A DNA stretch of 19,858 nt from JAWLCA01 sp050485905 (lineage in GTDB: Bacteria > Pseudomonadota > Alphaproteobacteria > Rhodobacterales > Rhodobacteraceae). The position numbers and the translations under genes are program-made. The notes under the pieces were generated by a model. It was not told the origin of the DNA. It made no database searches and saw only the letters and a list, made by a program, of their open reading frames with translations. The stretch is taken from positions 1 to 19,858 of the forward strand of contig JBJHCH010000070.1 of assembly GCA_050485905.1 (NCBI GenBank), written 5' to 3'. Numbering within the stretch: the first letter of the stretch is position 1; the number at the start of each line of letters is the position of its first letter. Below, piece after piece: positions 1 to 7,707 of this stretch.

Positions 1-785
1 GCGGTGGCGAAGATCTCGTTGCCGCACCAGCCGCCGCGATAGGGGGTCAGTTCCTTGAAGCCGACAAGCTCGGTCATCAGCGGGCCGACGATGGTGCCTT
101 CCTTGGTCGCGCAGGCCTCGATCGCGGACCCCCGGCAGTCGATCCGCTTCATGATCTTGATCTCGCCCTCGCCGACGATCTCGTGCTCGTGGCGGCGGAA
201 ATCGGCCTCGGACTTGATGAAAAATGTCGTGTGGCCGCTGTCGCCGAACGCGGATTGCAGCACCAGATCGTGGCCGATGCCCGCCTTCTCGCAGGTCTTG
301 CGCAGATCCTCGTAGCTCTTCACCTCTGCCAGCACGTTCGGAACCGACGGCACGCCTGCCTTGTTGCCGACGCGTACGGTCTCGATCTTGTTGTCCATCC
401 GCGTGCGCAGGCTTGCCTTCGGAAACCAGACCTCGGCGCCAAGTTCCTTGGACAGCCGTTCGGTCTCCTCGTCGAACATCAGGAACACGAACTTGGGTTT
501 GCCGCCGCGCCGCTTGATGAAGTCGATCACCTCCTTGTGCTGGAGGAGATAGTTGTTGATGTCCTCGATCGACTGGAACTCGGCATGCGGTTGTTCGCTG
601 GGGCAGAAGACGTTGGGATGCCGGCCGTCATAGCAGTCAATGTAGCAGATATACTTGAAGTTCTTGCACCACTCATCCAACCCAAGAAGGTTGAAGTTTG
701 TGGCTGAGATGAAGTAGACGGGATCCTCGTTGCGGTGAAAGAAGCGACGGATCTCCGAGATGTTGCGAAGCTCTGTCTTTGGCAT
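1..785 (-). CDS. ATP-grasp family ligase (biotin-carboxylase-like), 3' part missing
   Basis: The reading frame stays open from an ATG at 785 to the left edge, giving 261 residues; the C-terminus lies outside. Visible ATP-grasp features are a DNK at residues 131-133 followed by KAGVPSVP (142-149), a glycine-rich phosphate loop GDSGHTTFF (181-189), and the strand with KIMKRIDCRGSAIEA (210-224), which fits the ATP-binding core. The N-terminal 120 residues form the pre-ATP-grasp region. Relatives are often labelled biotin carboxylase, but no biotin carrier or carboxyltransferase gene is visible here, so a carboxylate-amine ligase acting on the neighbouring decarboxylase's product is equally possible (inference). 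A GGAGAG ribosome binding site precedes the start, which lies 29 bases after the decarboxylase stop, so the two are probably co-transcribed. The family is secure; the substrate is unknown. Confidence 0.8.
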   Translation of the reverse strand, partial: MPKTELRNISEIRRFFHRNEDPVYFISATNFNLLGLDEWCKNFKYICYIDCYDGRHPNVFCPSEQPHAEFQSIEDINNYLLQHKEVIDFIKRRGGKPKFVFLMFDEETERLSKELGAEVWFPKASLRTRMDNKIETVRVGNKAGVPSVPNVLAEVKSYEDLRKTCEKAGIGHDLVLQSAFGDSGHTTFFIKSEADFRRHEHEIVGEGEIKIMKRIDCRGSAIEACATKEGTIVGPLMTELVGFKELTPYRGGWCGNEIFAT

Positions 786-814
786 GTCTCACTCTCCCTA
801 TCGATCTGTTCTGG

Positions 815-3553
815 TTATTCCGCGGCGTCGGGCAGTCTCTCGGCGGTCAGCACGGCAAGGGCTTCGTCGGTGAACACCCGCAAACCAAGGTCGGCGCGGT
901 AGCCGTGAATCTCGCTCACATCCAGTGCGCGCATGAAGTCGAGGATCTCGTGGCTGACGACCTGACCCGGCACCAGGATCGGAAAACCCGGCGGATAGGG
1001 GATGATGAACGAGGCTGACACGACCTCTTGCCCTGCGTCCATCGCCTGCTTCAGCGAGCCGTTGAGTTCCAGGTAGTCACAGTTCTCGTCGTCATAGGCG
1101 AGGAAGAAGGCTTTTCGGATGTCGCCCTCTGACGTGACCTGATCGGCGCGGAAGGCATCGTGGAAGCGGCTGAAGTCAGGCAGCGGGGGCAGATCATCGA
1201 CCAGTGCCTTGACGCGGCGCTCGAAACCCAGACGCTCCATCTTGGATGCATCGTCCAACAGGTCGTCGAGTCCGTTGGCAATCTCCACCAGAACCTCGAT
1301 CAGATAGGCGACCGAGGATCGGGTTGTCCCAATGTTGGTCATGAACAGGACGGTGTTGCGCGAGGTCTTGTTGATCTGGATCCCGTACTTGTCCATCAGG
1401 ATCTGAGTCTTGAACGTGTCGCCGTCCCAGCCCGTGCCGCCCACAGCCAGCGTGACGCGCGTGGCGTCGAGCACGAATTCGTCCTTCTCCCAGCATTCCC
1501 AGATATCGGTCCAGCCCTGTTCAGGGTCGTAATAGCTTTCGACCCCGCTTTCACGGAACTCGGGCGGGATCATGTCGCCGGCGGCCAGAACCTTGAAGTA
1601 TTTCTTCAGCAGTGGATGTGTCGAGATCGCACGGCGCATCGCCATCGCGGCCTCGACCTGACGTTGTACGAACTCGAACCCCTCAAGCTCCACCTGACGT
1701 CGGCCGACGTCGAGTGAGGCGATGATCTGGTAGTTCGGAGAGGTGGAGGTGTGGGTCATATAGGCTTCGTGGAAGCTCTGTTCGACCTGCCCCTTGAAGT
1801 CCTGATCATTCACATGGATCATCGATCCCTGCCGGAGCGAAGTCAGCGTCTTGTGGGTTGATTGCGTCGCGTAGATCCGCACCCGCGCGTGCGGTGGCGC
1901 GATCAGACGGGTCTTCAAGATCGTTTCGTCGTCGGCACCCTTCAGCTTCGCCTGCTGCTTTTGCCACGCCTTCGCCTGTTCCGGCGATTTCAGCCGTTCA
2001 CGCAAAGAATTGGCGGCATTCATCGCCGTCCGCTGCCGATAGGTGGGGCCGAAGCGGGCAAAGGCGAACCATGCCTCATCCCACAGGAAGATCAGGTCGG
2101 GCTTGATCGCCAGGCATTCCTCGATCACCCGCTCGACGTTGTAGACGATGCCATCGAAGGTGCAGTTGGTCAGCAGCAGCATCCGCACCCTATCCAACTT
2201 GCCGGCGGCCTTGAGCGCGAGAAGCTGGTGCTTGATTTCGCGCAGCGGAACGGCGCCGTACATCGAGTATTCGTTCAGCGGATAGCTATCCAGATAGACG
2301 ACCTGTGCGCCGGCAAGCACCATGCCGTAGTGGTGCGACTTGTGGCAGTCGCGGTCCACGAGGACGATGTCGCCCGGATGGACAAGAGCCTGAACCACGA
2401 TCTTGTTGCAGGTCGAGGTGCCGTTGGTAGCAAAGAAGGTCTGGCGCGAACCGAAGGCCCGGCTGGCTAGTTCTTGCGCCTCCTTGATCGGGCCGTGGGG
2501 TTCGAGCAGGCTGTCCAGTCCGCCTGATGTGGCCGAGGTCTCAGCCAGAAAGATATTGGGACCGTAGAAGGCACCCATATCCTGTATCCAGTGCGACCGG
2601 CTGATCGACTTGCCGCGGCTGATCGGCATGGCGTGAAAGACGCCCGTCGGCTGCTTTGAGTAGTTCATCAACGCCGTGAAGAATGGTGTTTTGTAGCGCG
2701 CCTGAACACCCCGCAGGATGTTCAGGTGCAGTTCCATGAAGTCTTCCTGATTGTAGAAGACCCTCCGACAGATACCGAGGTCCAGCCCCGCGATGTCCTC
2801 GACCGAGCGGTCGGTCACAAGATAGGCGTCAAGTTCGGGGCGCACCTTTGCCACCAGTCGGCATAACTCTGGCCCGTAGTCCTCGGGCGCCAGCGCCTCG
2901 ATACCCTCGGGGCCGCCAGCGCGGCTGAGGTATCTGGTCAGGATCGGCAGTTCGGTCTTCGACTTCAGCCGCAGGCCGGGGCGCACCACGATTGCCTGAA
3001 TATTGTGGTTGAACAGGATCGCAATCAGCGCATCCTCGATGCTGGGCACGACCACCGCTTCGTAAATGAACTGATCCTCGGGCCGGCGCATCCGGGTCAC
3101 GTTGGCCTTCAGCCAGCGTTCCTGATGTTCGTTCACGTCATCGACGATCAGCACCTCGAAGTAAGGTTTGGTCAGCGCCCGCGCTTCTGGAGACAGCATG
3201 GCCTCGTCGTCGTGATCGTCTGCTTCGGAACTGTCCCGCTCGATGGGGATGTGCCGTCTCCGATAGGCGCCCGAGGCAAGCGCACGCTTCACGCGTTGTA
3301 CGCCATAGGCGGCATCTTCGAGGTTGCCATGCTCAAACTGCCGACGCAGATGGTCAAAGGCAGACATGCCGGGAAAGGCCCAGTACGGCTCGATGACCGT
3401 CAATGCCTCGAACAGTGTGCCGATCTTCTTTCGCAGACCCGCCGATCCGCGCGCATCAGGTGCGCGGGCCAGTGTCGAGAGATTTTGATAAAGGCTGCTC
3501 CAGCGGTCAGCCCGCAGTTGGATTGCGGAATAGTACTCATTTACCGACTGCAT
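815..3553 (-). CDS. Orn/Lys/Arg decarboxylase family protein (PLP-dependent, 912 aa)
   Basis: This is a fold-type I PLP decarboxylase of the biodegradative arginine/lysine/ornithine group, converting a basic amino acid to its amine plus CO2. Residues about 130-195 resemble the CheY-like wing domain (YFEVLIVDD). The PLP core carries FFATNGTSTCNK (373-384), DCHKSHHYG (402-410), DEAWFAF (492-498) and the Schiff-base lysine K568 in STHKTLTSLRQGS. PYPPGFP (852-858) marks the C-terminal domain. At 912 residues it is longer than the roughly 710-760 usual for the enterobacterial enzymes; the excess is an N-terminal helical segment of about 130 residues and an Arg/Lys/Gln-rich stretch at about 505-550. 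AGGAGG lies 9 bases upstream of the ATG. Substrate choice among arginine, lysine and ornithine cannot be read from the sequence. It sits between a C-N hydrolase and an ATP-grasp ligase on the same strand. Confidence 0.88.
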   Translation of the reverse strand: MQSVNEYYSAIQLRADRWSSLYQNLSTLARAPDARGSAGLRKKIGTLFEALTVIEPYWAFPGMSAFDHLRRQFEHGNLEDAAYGVQRVKRALASGAYRRRHIPIERDSSEADDHDDEAMLSPEARALTKPYFEVLIVDDVNEHQERWLKANVTRMRRPEDQFIYEAVVVPSIEDALIAILFNHNIQAIVVRPGLRLKSKTELPILTRYLSRAGGPEGIEALAPEDYGPELCRLVAKVRPELDAYLVTDRSVEDIAGLDLGICRRVFYNQEDFMELHLNILRGVQARYKTPFFTALMNYSKQPTGVFHAMPISRGKSISRSHWIQDMGAFYGPNIFLAETSATSGGLDSLLEPHGPIKEAQELASRAFGSRQTFFATNGTSTCNKIVVQALVHPGDIVLVDRDCHKSHHYGMVLAGAQVVYLDSYPLNEYSMYGAVPLREIKHQLLALKAAGKLDRVRMLLLTNCTFDGIVYNVERVIEECLAIKPDLIFLWDEAWFAFARFGPTYRQRTAMNAANSLRERLKSPEQAKAWQKQQAKLKGADDETILKTRLIAPPHARVRIYATQSTHKTLTSLRQGSMIHVNDQDFKGQVEQSFHEAYMTHTSTSPNYQIIASLDVGRRQVELEGFEFVQRQVEAAMAMRRAISTHPLLKKYFKVLAAGDMIPPEFRESGVESYYDPEQGWTDIWECWEKDEFVLDATRVTLAVGGTGWDGDTFKTQILMDKYGIQINKTSRNTVLFMTNIGTTRSSVAYLIEVLVEIANGLDDLLDDASKMERLGFERRVKALVDDLPPLPDFSRFHDAFRADQVTSEGDIRKAFFLAYDDENCDYLELNGSLKQAMDAGQEVVSASFIIPYPPGFPILVPGQVVSHEILDFMRALDVSEIHGYRADLGLRVFTDEALAVLTAERLPDAAE

Positions 3554-3627
3554 CGGTGCATCCTCCTCGGCTGCCAGTGACAGGGATGGGGTGGACGCGA
3601 CCGCTATTCTTCAGGCTGTTCTGCGCT

Positions 3628-4590
3628 TCAGCCCGCGTCCTCGGATCGCAAGGGCGCTGCCATATGCAGGTTTTGACCATGGCGCGTCTGGCTTGCGGTC
3701 TTTGCTGTGAAGTCCACATGCAGCCCTGCTCGCGATCCTTGGCTCGGTATTTCAAGCGGTCCCAGCGTCCTAAGATACCCATCAGCGCCACTATTCCGGT
3801 CGTAAACCGAAAAATCAACCGATCTGTCCCGGAAGCTCTTGAGCACCTGCCCAAGACCCTTCATCCCGGTCTCGCGCTGCCGGCGTACAAGGTCGAGATC
3901 TACCTCGATCGGAAACAGGTCCTCTTGCCCGGCCGACTGGTGAAGCACATGGGCTGAGGGATCGACGACGCAAGACCGCCCGACACCGCCAGCGCCCAAT
4001 CCGTTCACGTCGAACACATAGCACTGGAATTGCGCGGCTGTGGCGCGCGCAATGGCAAGTTCCGCGTCACGGTCGGTCGTGCCGGTCAGCACCGGATGCA
4101 GCAACACCTCGACGCCCGCGCTGGTAAGCTGTCGCGTCGTTTCGGGAAACCAGATATCATAGCAGATCGAGACGCCGAAGCGGCCGACCTCTGGCACGTC
4201 AAAGACGCAGAACTCGGTCCCGGCTTCCACCTCGGTCTCGTAAGGGCGGAAGGGGAACATCTTGCGATAGCTCGACACGATCTCGCCCTTTGGGTCGATC
4301 ACAGCCGAGGTATTGTAGATCTTGCCGTCGGCGCCCTTCTCGAACATCGATCCGGGGATTAGCCAGATCCCATAGTGCCGGGCGGCATTGCAGAACCGTT
4401 CCAGGGTATCGTTCAGAAACGGCTGGGCATAGCGGGGAAGGGGGCCAAAGGGGGCCAGTTCGCTGAACAGGACCATTTGCGTCCATGGAAAGCGCGCCAT
4501 CAGTATATCGAGGCGCTGAAGCATTCCGTCGACATTCGAGTTCAGGGCGCTGACGTGCATCTGGACGCCGGCAATCGCAAAGGGGGTCAT
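3628..4590 (-). CDS. Carbon-nitrogen hydrolase (nitrilase superfamily)
   Basis: A 320-residue member of the nitrilase superfamily, which hydrolyses amides, N-carbamoyl compounds or nitriles in the cytoplasm. The Glu-Lys-Cys triad is visible: E44 in FSELAPFG, K110 in SSYRKMFPF and C143 in SICYDIWFPE. The N-terminal strand FAIAGVQMHV is typical. The residues after about 260 form a tail beyond the core fold. The gene reads in the same direction as the decarboxylase, 74 bases upstream of it. In arginine-decarboxylase routes to putrescine, N-carbamoylputrescine amidase belongs to this superfamily, so a role in processing an amine made by the neighbour is reasonable but unproven. A GGAGA motif precedes the ATG. 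The superfamily call is firm; the substrate is not assignable. Confidence 0.85.
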   Translation of the reverse strand: MTPFAIAGVQMHVSALNSNVDGMLQRLDILMARFPWTQMVLFSELAPFGPLPRYAQPFLNDTLERFCNAARHYGIWLIPGSMFEKGADGKIYNTSAVIDPKGEIVSSYRKMFPFRPYETEVEAGTEFCVFDVPEVGRFGVSICYDIWFPETTRQLTSAGVEVLLHPVLTGTTDRDAELAIARATAAQFQCYVFDVNGLGAGGVGRSCVVDPSAHVLHQSAGQEDLFPIEVDLDLVRRQRETGMKGLGQVLKSFRDRSVDFSVYDRNSGADGYLRTLGPLEIPSQGSRAGLHVDFTAKTASQTRHGQNLHMAAPLRSEDAG

Positions 4591-4692
4591 GTCAACAAGT
4601 CTCCAGTCAGTCAGATGCGGTGATGTGCGCGGTCAGCATAACGCTGCATGGGGGCATGACGCGCAGTCACAGGTTGTTTCCTAGCGCTGCAT

Positions 4693-5139
4693 TCAGCGAA
4701 CGATCGGTTCCAAAGGGTCATAGAGCAGCCCGTCACCCCAGGCAACGTCAGGCAGGCTGTCTGGTTTGAAACGCAGCCGCGCCATCTCTGCCCGCGTGAA
4801 AAAGCGTCGCTCCGTCACGACACCTGCCGGATCATCGCCGGCGCCGCCGAGAATGCCGCCTGTCACCTTGCAACGAAAGTAGATGTCGACCTGGTGAAAC
4901 CCTGTTCCAGGCTCATGGAATTCGTTGACAAGGCAGGGGGATAGTACGTCAATCTGAAGGCCCGTTTCTTCTGCCACCTCACGCTGCAGGTTGTCGGGCA
5001 AGCTCTGGCCAACCTCGACACCGCCGCCGGGGGCGCACCATAGGTCGCTTTTGCGGTCAGGATAGGCATTGACCAGAAGCAGCCGGTCGTCCTGCAGGAT
5101 CAGGGCGCGCACGGCAAGTCGCGGGGAGCGCGGAGGCAT
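4693..5139 (-). CDS. Nudix hydrolase
   Basis: A 148-residue Nudix protein, a family that hydrolyses nucleoside diphosphates linked to another group using Mg2+. The Nudix box spans residues 39-61: GGVEVGQ, then REVAEETGL (53-61) with the metal-binding glutamates E54, E57 and E58. The first glutamate of the GX5E part is replaced by glutamine (Q45). I chose the ATG at 5139 because AAGGA lies 7 bases upstream; the in-frame GTG at 5145 would leave only one base of spacing. The gene is the first of the leftward set ending in the ATP-grasp ligase, 102 bases before the C-N hydrolase, and is divergent from the lipase-like gene at 5220. The substrate is unknown. Confidence 0.88.
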   Translation of the reverse strand: MPPRSPRLAVRALILQDDRLLLVNAYPDRKSDLWCAPGGGVEVGQSLPDNLQREVAEETGLQIDVLSPCLVNEFHEPGTGFHQVDIYFRCKVTGGILGGAGDDPAGVVTERRFFTRAEMARLRFKPDSLPDVAWGDGLLYDPLEPIVR

Positions 5140-5219
5140 CGTCACATCCTTGCGAGGCCGACTTGAGGGCGTCGGCTCACCCCTCGTATCCCGTCACGAT
5201 GAAGCCTACCATAAGGTCC

Positions 5220-5963
5220 ATGAAACGACTTCTGCTCTCCGTGGCATTCCTGTTGCCGTCGGCCGCCGCGGCCGATTGCGTTGTGTTGCTGCACGGCCTT
5301 GCGCGCAGCGAAGCGTCGCTGCTGGTCATGGCAGAGGCATTGGACGCACATGGCTTTCGAGTAGTAAATCACGGCTATCCCTCGACCAGCGCCCCGATCG
5401 AAGAGCTTGTGGAGGGGCTCCCCGATGCAGTCGCGGCCTGCAGGGACGAGCGGGTGCATTTCGTGACGCATTCGATGGGCGGCATCCTGTTGCGCTACTG
5501 GCTTCAAGACAACTGGCCCGACCGAATGGGGCGCGCCGTAATGCTGGCCCCGCCAAACAAGGGATCTGAGCTCGTCGATGAGTTCGGCGAATTCCAACTC
5601 TTCCAGTGGATACACGGCCCGGCGGGCAGCGAGCTTGGCACCGCGCCCGACAGCTTGCCGAATCAACTCGGGCAGGCAGGGTACGAGGTCGGCATAATCG
5701 CAGGTGACTTCTCGTTGAACCCGCTTACCTCGGTGCTGATTGCGGGCGCCGACGATGGCAAGGTGTCGGTTGAAAGCACCAAGCTTCCGGGGATGACCGA
5801 TCACCTTGTCCTGCCGGTCACCCACACCTTCATGATGCTCAACCCGCTGGTAATCGCCCAGACCATCGATTTCCTGAATCACGGTCAGTTCGATCACGAA
5901 AAGACCCTACCGCAAGCGGTGCGAGAGATCTTTCCGCAGAGCCTGGGCGCCCTGGCGCCCTGA
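5220..5963 (+). CDS. Exported alpha/beta hydrolase, lipase-like
   Basis: A 247-residue alpha/beta hydrolase. From the ATG at 5220 the protein starts MKRLLLSVAFLL and continues to an AAA|DC-type signal peptidase site near residue 18, so it is probably exported to the periplasm. The oxyanion strand VVLLHGLARS (21-30) and nucleophile elbow THSMGG (S85) are clear; H202 in VTHTF is the likely catalytic histidine and D178 or D179 the acid. This pattern fits triacylglycerol-lipase-like and PGAP1-like small esterases. An in-frame ATG at 5199 and a TTG at 5163 are alternative starts, but 5220 gives the cleanest signal peptide and has AAGG just upstream, although unusually close. It converges with the DUF1127 gene, leaving 5 bases between stops. 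Confidence 0.8.
   Translation: MKRLLLSVAFLLPSAAAADCVVLLHGLARSEASLLVMAEALDAHGFRVVNHGYPSTSAPIEELVEGLPDAVAACRDERVHFVTHSMGGILLRYWLQDNWPDRMGRAVMLAPPNKGSELVDEFGEFQLFQWIHGPAGSELGTAPDSLPNQLGQAGYEVGIIAGDFSLNPLTSVLIAGADDGKVSVESTKLPGMTDHLVLPVTHTFMMLNPLVIAQTIDFLNHGQFDHEKTLPQAVREIFPQSLGALAP
5945..5960. repeat. GC-rich inverted repeat at lipase 3' end
   Basis: GGGCGCC and GGCGCCC arms of 7 bases surround a 2-base loop, or equivalently GGCGCCCT is tandemly repeated. It codes for the last residues of the lipase-like protein and lies just before the convergent DUF1127 stop. It could help end transcription from either side, but neither strand shows a T tract after it. Confidence 0.3.
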
Positions 5964-5968
5964 ACGGC

Positions 5969-6193
5969 TCAGCGATAGCGGTCCAGCGTCTGGCGCGCGG
6001 CAGCGGCGGGGATGTCCGCCCGCACGAGGCCGATGTCTTCCAGTTCGCGCTCGCTCAGGCGCTGCAGGGCATCCACGGTGTTCTGGTATTCGTTATGCAT
6101 CGCAAAACCTTCCAGCAGGCCAGCGTAGAGGTTGCGGATCGCTGCGAAGAAGCCCTCGCCGCGTGCTCCGGAGATGGTGTTGATCATCGTCAT
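5969..6193 (-). CDS. DUF1127 domain small protein
   Basis: A 74-residue protein whose C-terminal half carries the DUF1127 (YjiS-like) signature: LSERELEDIGLVRADIP at residues 47-63, followed by an Arg-containing tail. Proteins of this family in alphaproteobacteria, for example CcaF1 of Rhodobacter sphaeroides, bind RNA and affect RNA turnover; whether this one does is inference. AAAGG lies 8 bases before the ATG at 6193, and a second in-frame ATG follows two codons later. There is no room for co-transcribed small RNAs downstream because the convergent lipase-like gene ends 5 bases away. The 209 bases upstream hold no convincing gene and presumably contain its promoter. Confidence 0.85.
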   Translation of the reverse strand: MTMINTISGARGEGFFAAIRNLYAGLLEGFAMHNEYQNTVDALQRLSERELEDIGLVRADIPAAAARQTLDRYR

Positions 6194-6402
6194 GGCGTTT
6201 ACCTTTCCGTCAGTCAGTGCGGCAGTGCCGCTAGCAGGGGAGTGATGGTCCCAAACGAACCGTTCCCGTTGCCTTTAACATCGGGTTTTTCTGCGCCTGC
6301 ACAACTGCCAGGTCGGCATTGCCGCACTGCAGCAGGCGCATGGCTTCTCGGAAGGATTCGTGCTGCATAACAAACCATGGCTTGCGCTGCAGCGCGTAGC
6401 CG

Positions 6403-7566
6403 TCAGATCCAATCTCCGGCAAACCCGCGCGGAACGAGCAGATTGTGGCGGCCGACATTCGCAATGTCGCGCTCGCCGCACAGCGCCATGCTGATATCCA
6501 ACTCCTTGTGAACGACTTCCAGCGCGCGGGTCACTCCGGCCTGACCCATGGCACCCAGTCCGTACACGAAGGCGCGCCCAATGTAGGTGCCACGCGCACC
6601 CATCGCGACCGCCTTCAGAACGTCCTGTCCGCTGCGGATGCCGCCGTCCAGATGCACCTCGATCCGGTCGCCCACCGCGTCCATGATCGTCGGCAGCATC
6701 CTGATCGACGATAGCGCGCCATCCAGTTGCCGCCCGCCATGATTGGACACGATAATCGCATCGGCGCCGACGTTCAGCGCCATCCTTGCGTCCTCGGCAT
6801 CGAGGATTCCTTTCAGGATGAACTTGCCGTCCCAACGGCGGCGCAGTTCTGCCACCTTGTCCCAGTCGAGCTTGGGGTCGAACTGCTCGGACGTCCACGA
6901 CATCAGCGACGAGACGTCCTTCACGCCCTTGGCGTGGCCTACAATATTGCCAAAACTGCGCCGTTTCGTACCCAGCATCTGCAGGCCCCAGTACCATTTA
7001 GTCGAGAGGTCCAGCAGCGTTGGAATGGTCAGCTTGGGTGGCGCCGACAGGCCATTCTTCAGGTCGCGGTGCCGTTGGCCGAGGATCTGCAGGTCCAGCG
7101 TCAGCACCAGAGTTTCGATTCCTGCGTCCTTGGCCCGCTCCAGCAAGCGGCCAACATAGTCTTCATCCCGCATGACGTAGAGCTGGAACCAGATTGGCTT
7201 GCTGGTCTTTGCGGCAACATCTTCGATCGAACAGATCGACATGGTCGACAGCGTGAACGGCACACCGAACTTCTCGGCCGCACGCGCAGCCAGGATTTCA
7301 CCGTCAGCATGCTGCATCCCGGTCATGCCGACAGGGGCAAGGGCGACGGGCATCGCTACCTCCTCGCCGACCATTGTCGTTCGGGTGCTCCGGTCTGTCA
7401 TGTCCACAGCCACGCGCTGGCGCAGCCGAATCTGGCCGAAATCAGAGATGTTCTCGTTGAAAGTCTGCTCGGTCCAACTGCCCGACTCCGCGTAGTCGTA
7501 AAACATCTTGGGCACGCGCCGCTTGTAGATGCGGCGCAGGTCTTCGATGCAGGTAATCACGGGCAT
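6403..7566 (-). CDS. lldD: FMN-dependent alpha-hydroxy-acid dehydrogenase (L-lactate dehydrogenase type)
   Basis: A 387-residue protein covering the whole FMN-dependent alpha-hydroxy-acid dehydrogenase fold, a TIM barrel that oxidises L-lactate or a similar 2-hydroxy acid to the 2-oxo acid and passes electrons to the respiratory chain or oxygen. Key residues are Y24 in FYDYAESGS, the FMN-binding APVGMTGM (77-84), K252 in FILKGI, the catalytic H276 and R279 in SNHGGRQLDGA, and the phosphate-binding LDGGIRSG (306-313). Length and N-terminus match LldD of E. coli. No cytochrome b2 domain is fused. It lies downstream of the aminotransferase on the same strand, but a strong hairpin separates them. 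Mandelate, glycolate or other 2-hydroxy acids remain possible substrates, so the symbol is tentative. Confidence 0.85.
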   Translation of the reverse strand: MPVITCIEDLRRIYKRRVPKMFYDYAESGSWTEQTFNENISDFGQIRLRQRVAVDMTDRSTRTTMVGEEVAMPVALAPVGMTGMQHADGEILAARAAEKFGVPFTLSTMSICSIEDVAAKTSKPIWFQLYVMRDEDYVGRLLERAKDAGIETLVLTLDLQILGQRHRDLKNGLSAPPKLTIPTLLDLSTKWYWGLQMLGTKRRSFGNIVGHAKGVKDVSSLMSWTSEQFDPKLDWDKVAELRRRWDGKFILKGILDAEDARMALNVGADAIIVSNHGGRQLDGALSSIRMLPTIMDAVGDRIEVHLDGGIRSGQDVLKAVAMGARGTYIGRAFVYGLGAMGQAGVTRALEVVHKELDISMALCGERDIANVGRHNLLVPRGFAGDWI

Positions 7567-7654
7567 CAGGCATCCCCCAAAACTGGTAAAGTCGGCTTAC
7601 CAGTGGCCCGAAAGTCGCGCAACACCACGATTGCGCCTGTCCCTTGAATGCGTC

Positions 7655-7682
7655 GGGGCGGCGCAGTCCTCTGCGCCGCCCC
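7655..7682 (-). terminator. Perfect 12-bp hairpin between gabT-like gene and lldD
   Basis: GGGGCGGCGCAG and CTGCGCCGCCCC form a perfect 12-bp stem around a 4-base TCCT loop, 25 bases beyond the aminotransferase stop. The position suits a terminator for the minus-strand aminotransferase. The minus strand has GACGC after the stem instead of a U tract, and its T run lies before the stem, so it may act through Rho, as an attenuator, or as an mRNA 3'-end stabiliser. Confidence 0.55.
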
Positions 7683-7707
7683 AAAACATCTAGTTTATGT
7701 GATGCGA

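Noticed and set aside
4683..4697. Short CGCTG-CATT-CAGCG hairpin at the Nudix stop
   Set aside because: A 5-bp stem with no T tract on the relevant strand is too weak to call a terminator.
6231..6464. Small minus-strand frame of 77 codons between lldD and the DUF1127 gene
   Set aside because: It starts inside the end of lldD, has no clear ribosome binding site at either methionine and no recognisable family. A short protein from 6368 cannot be excluded but is not supported.
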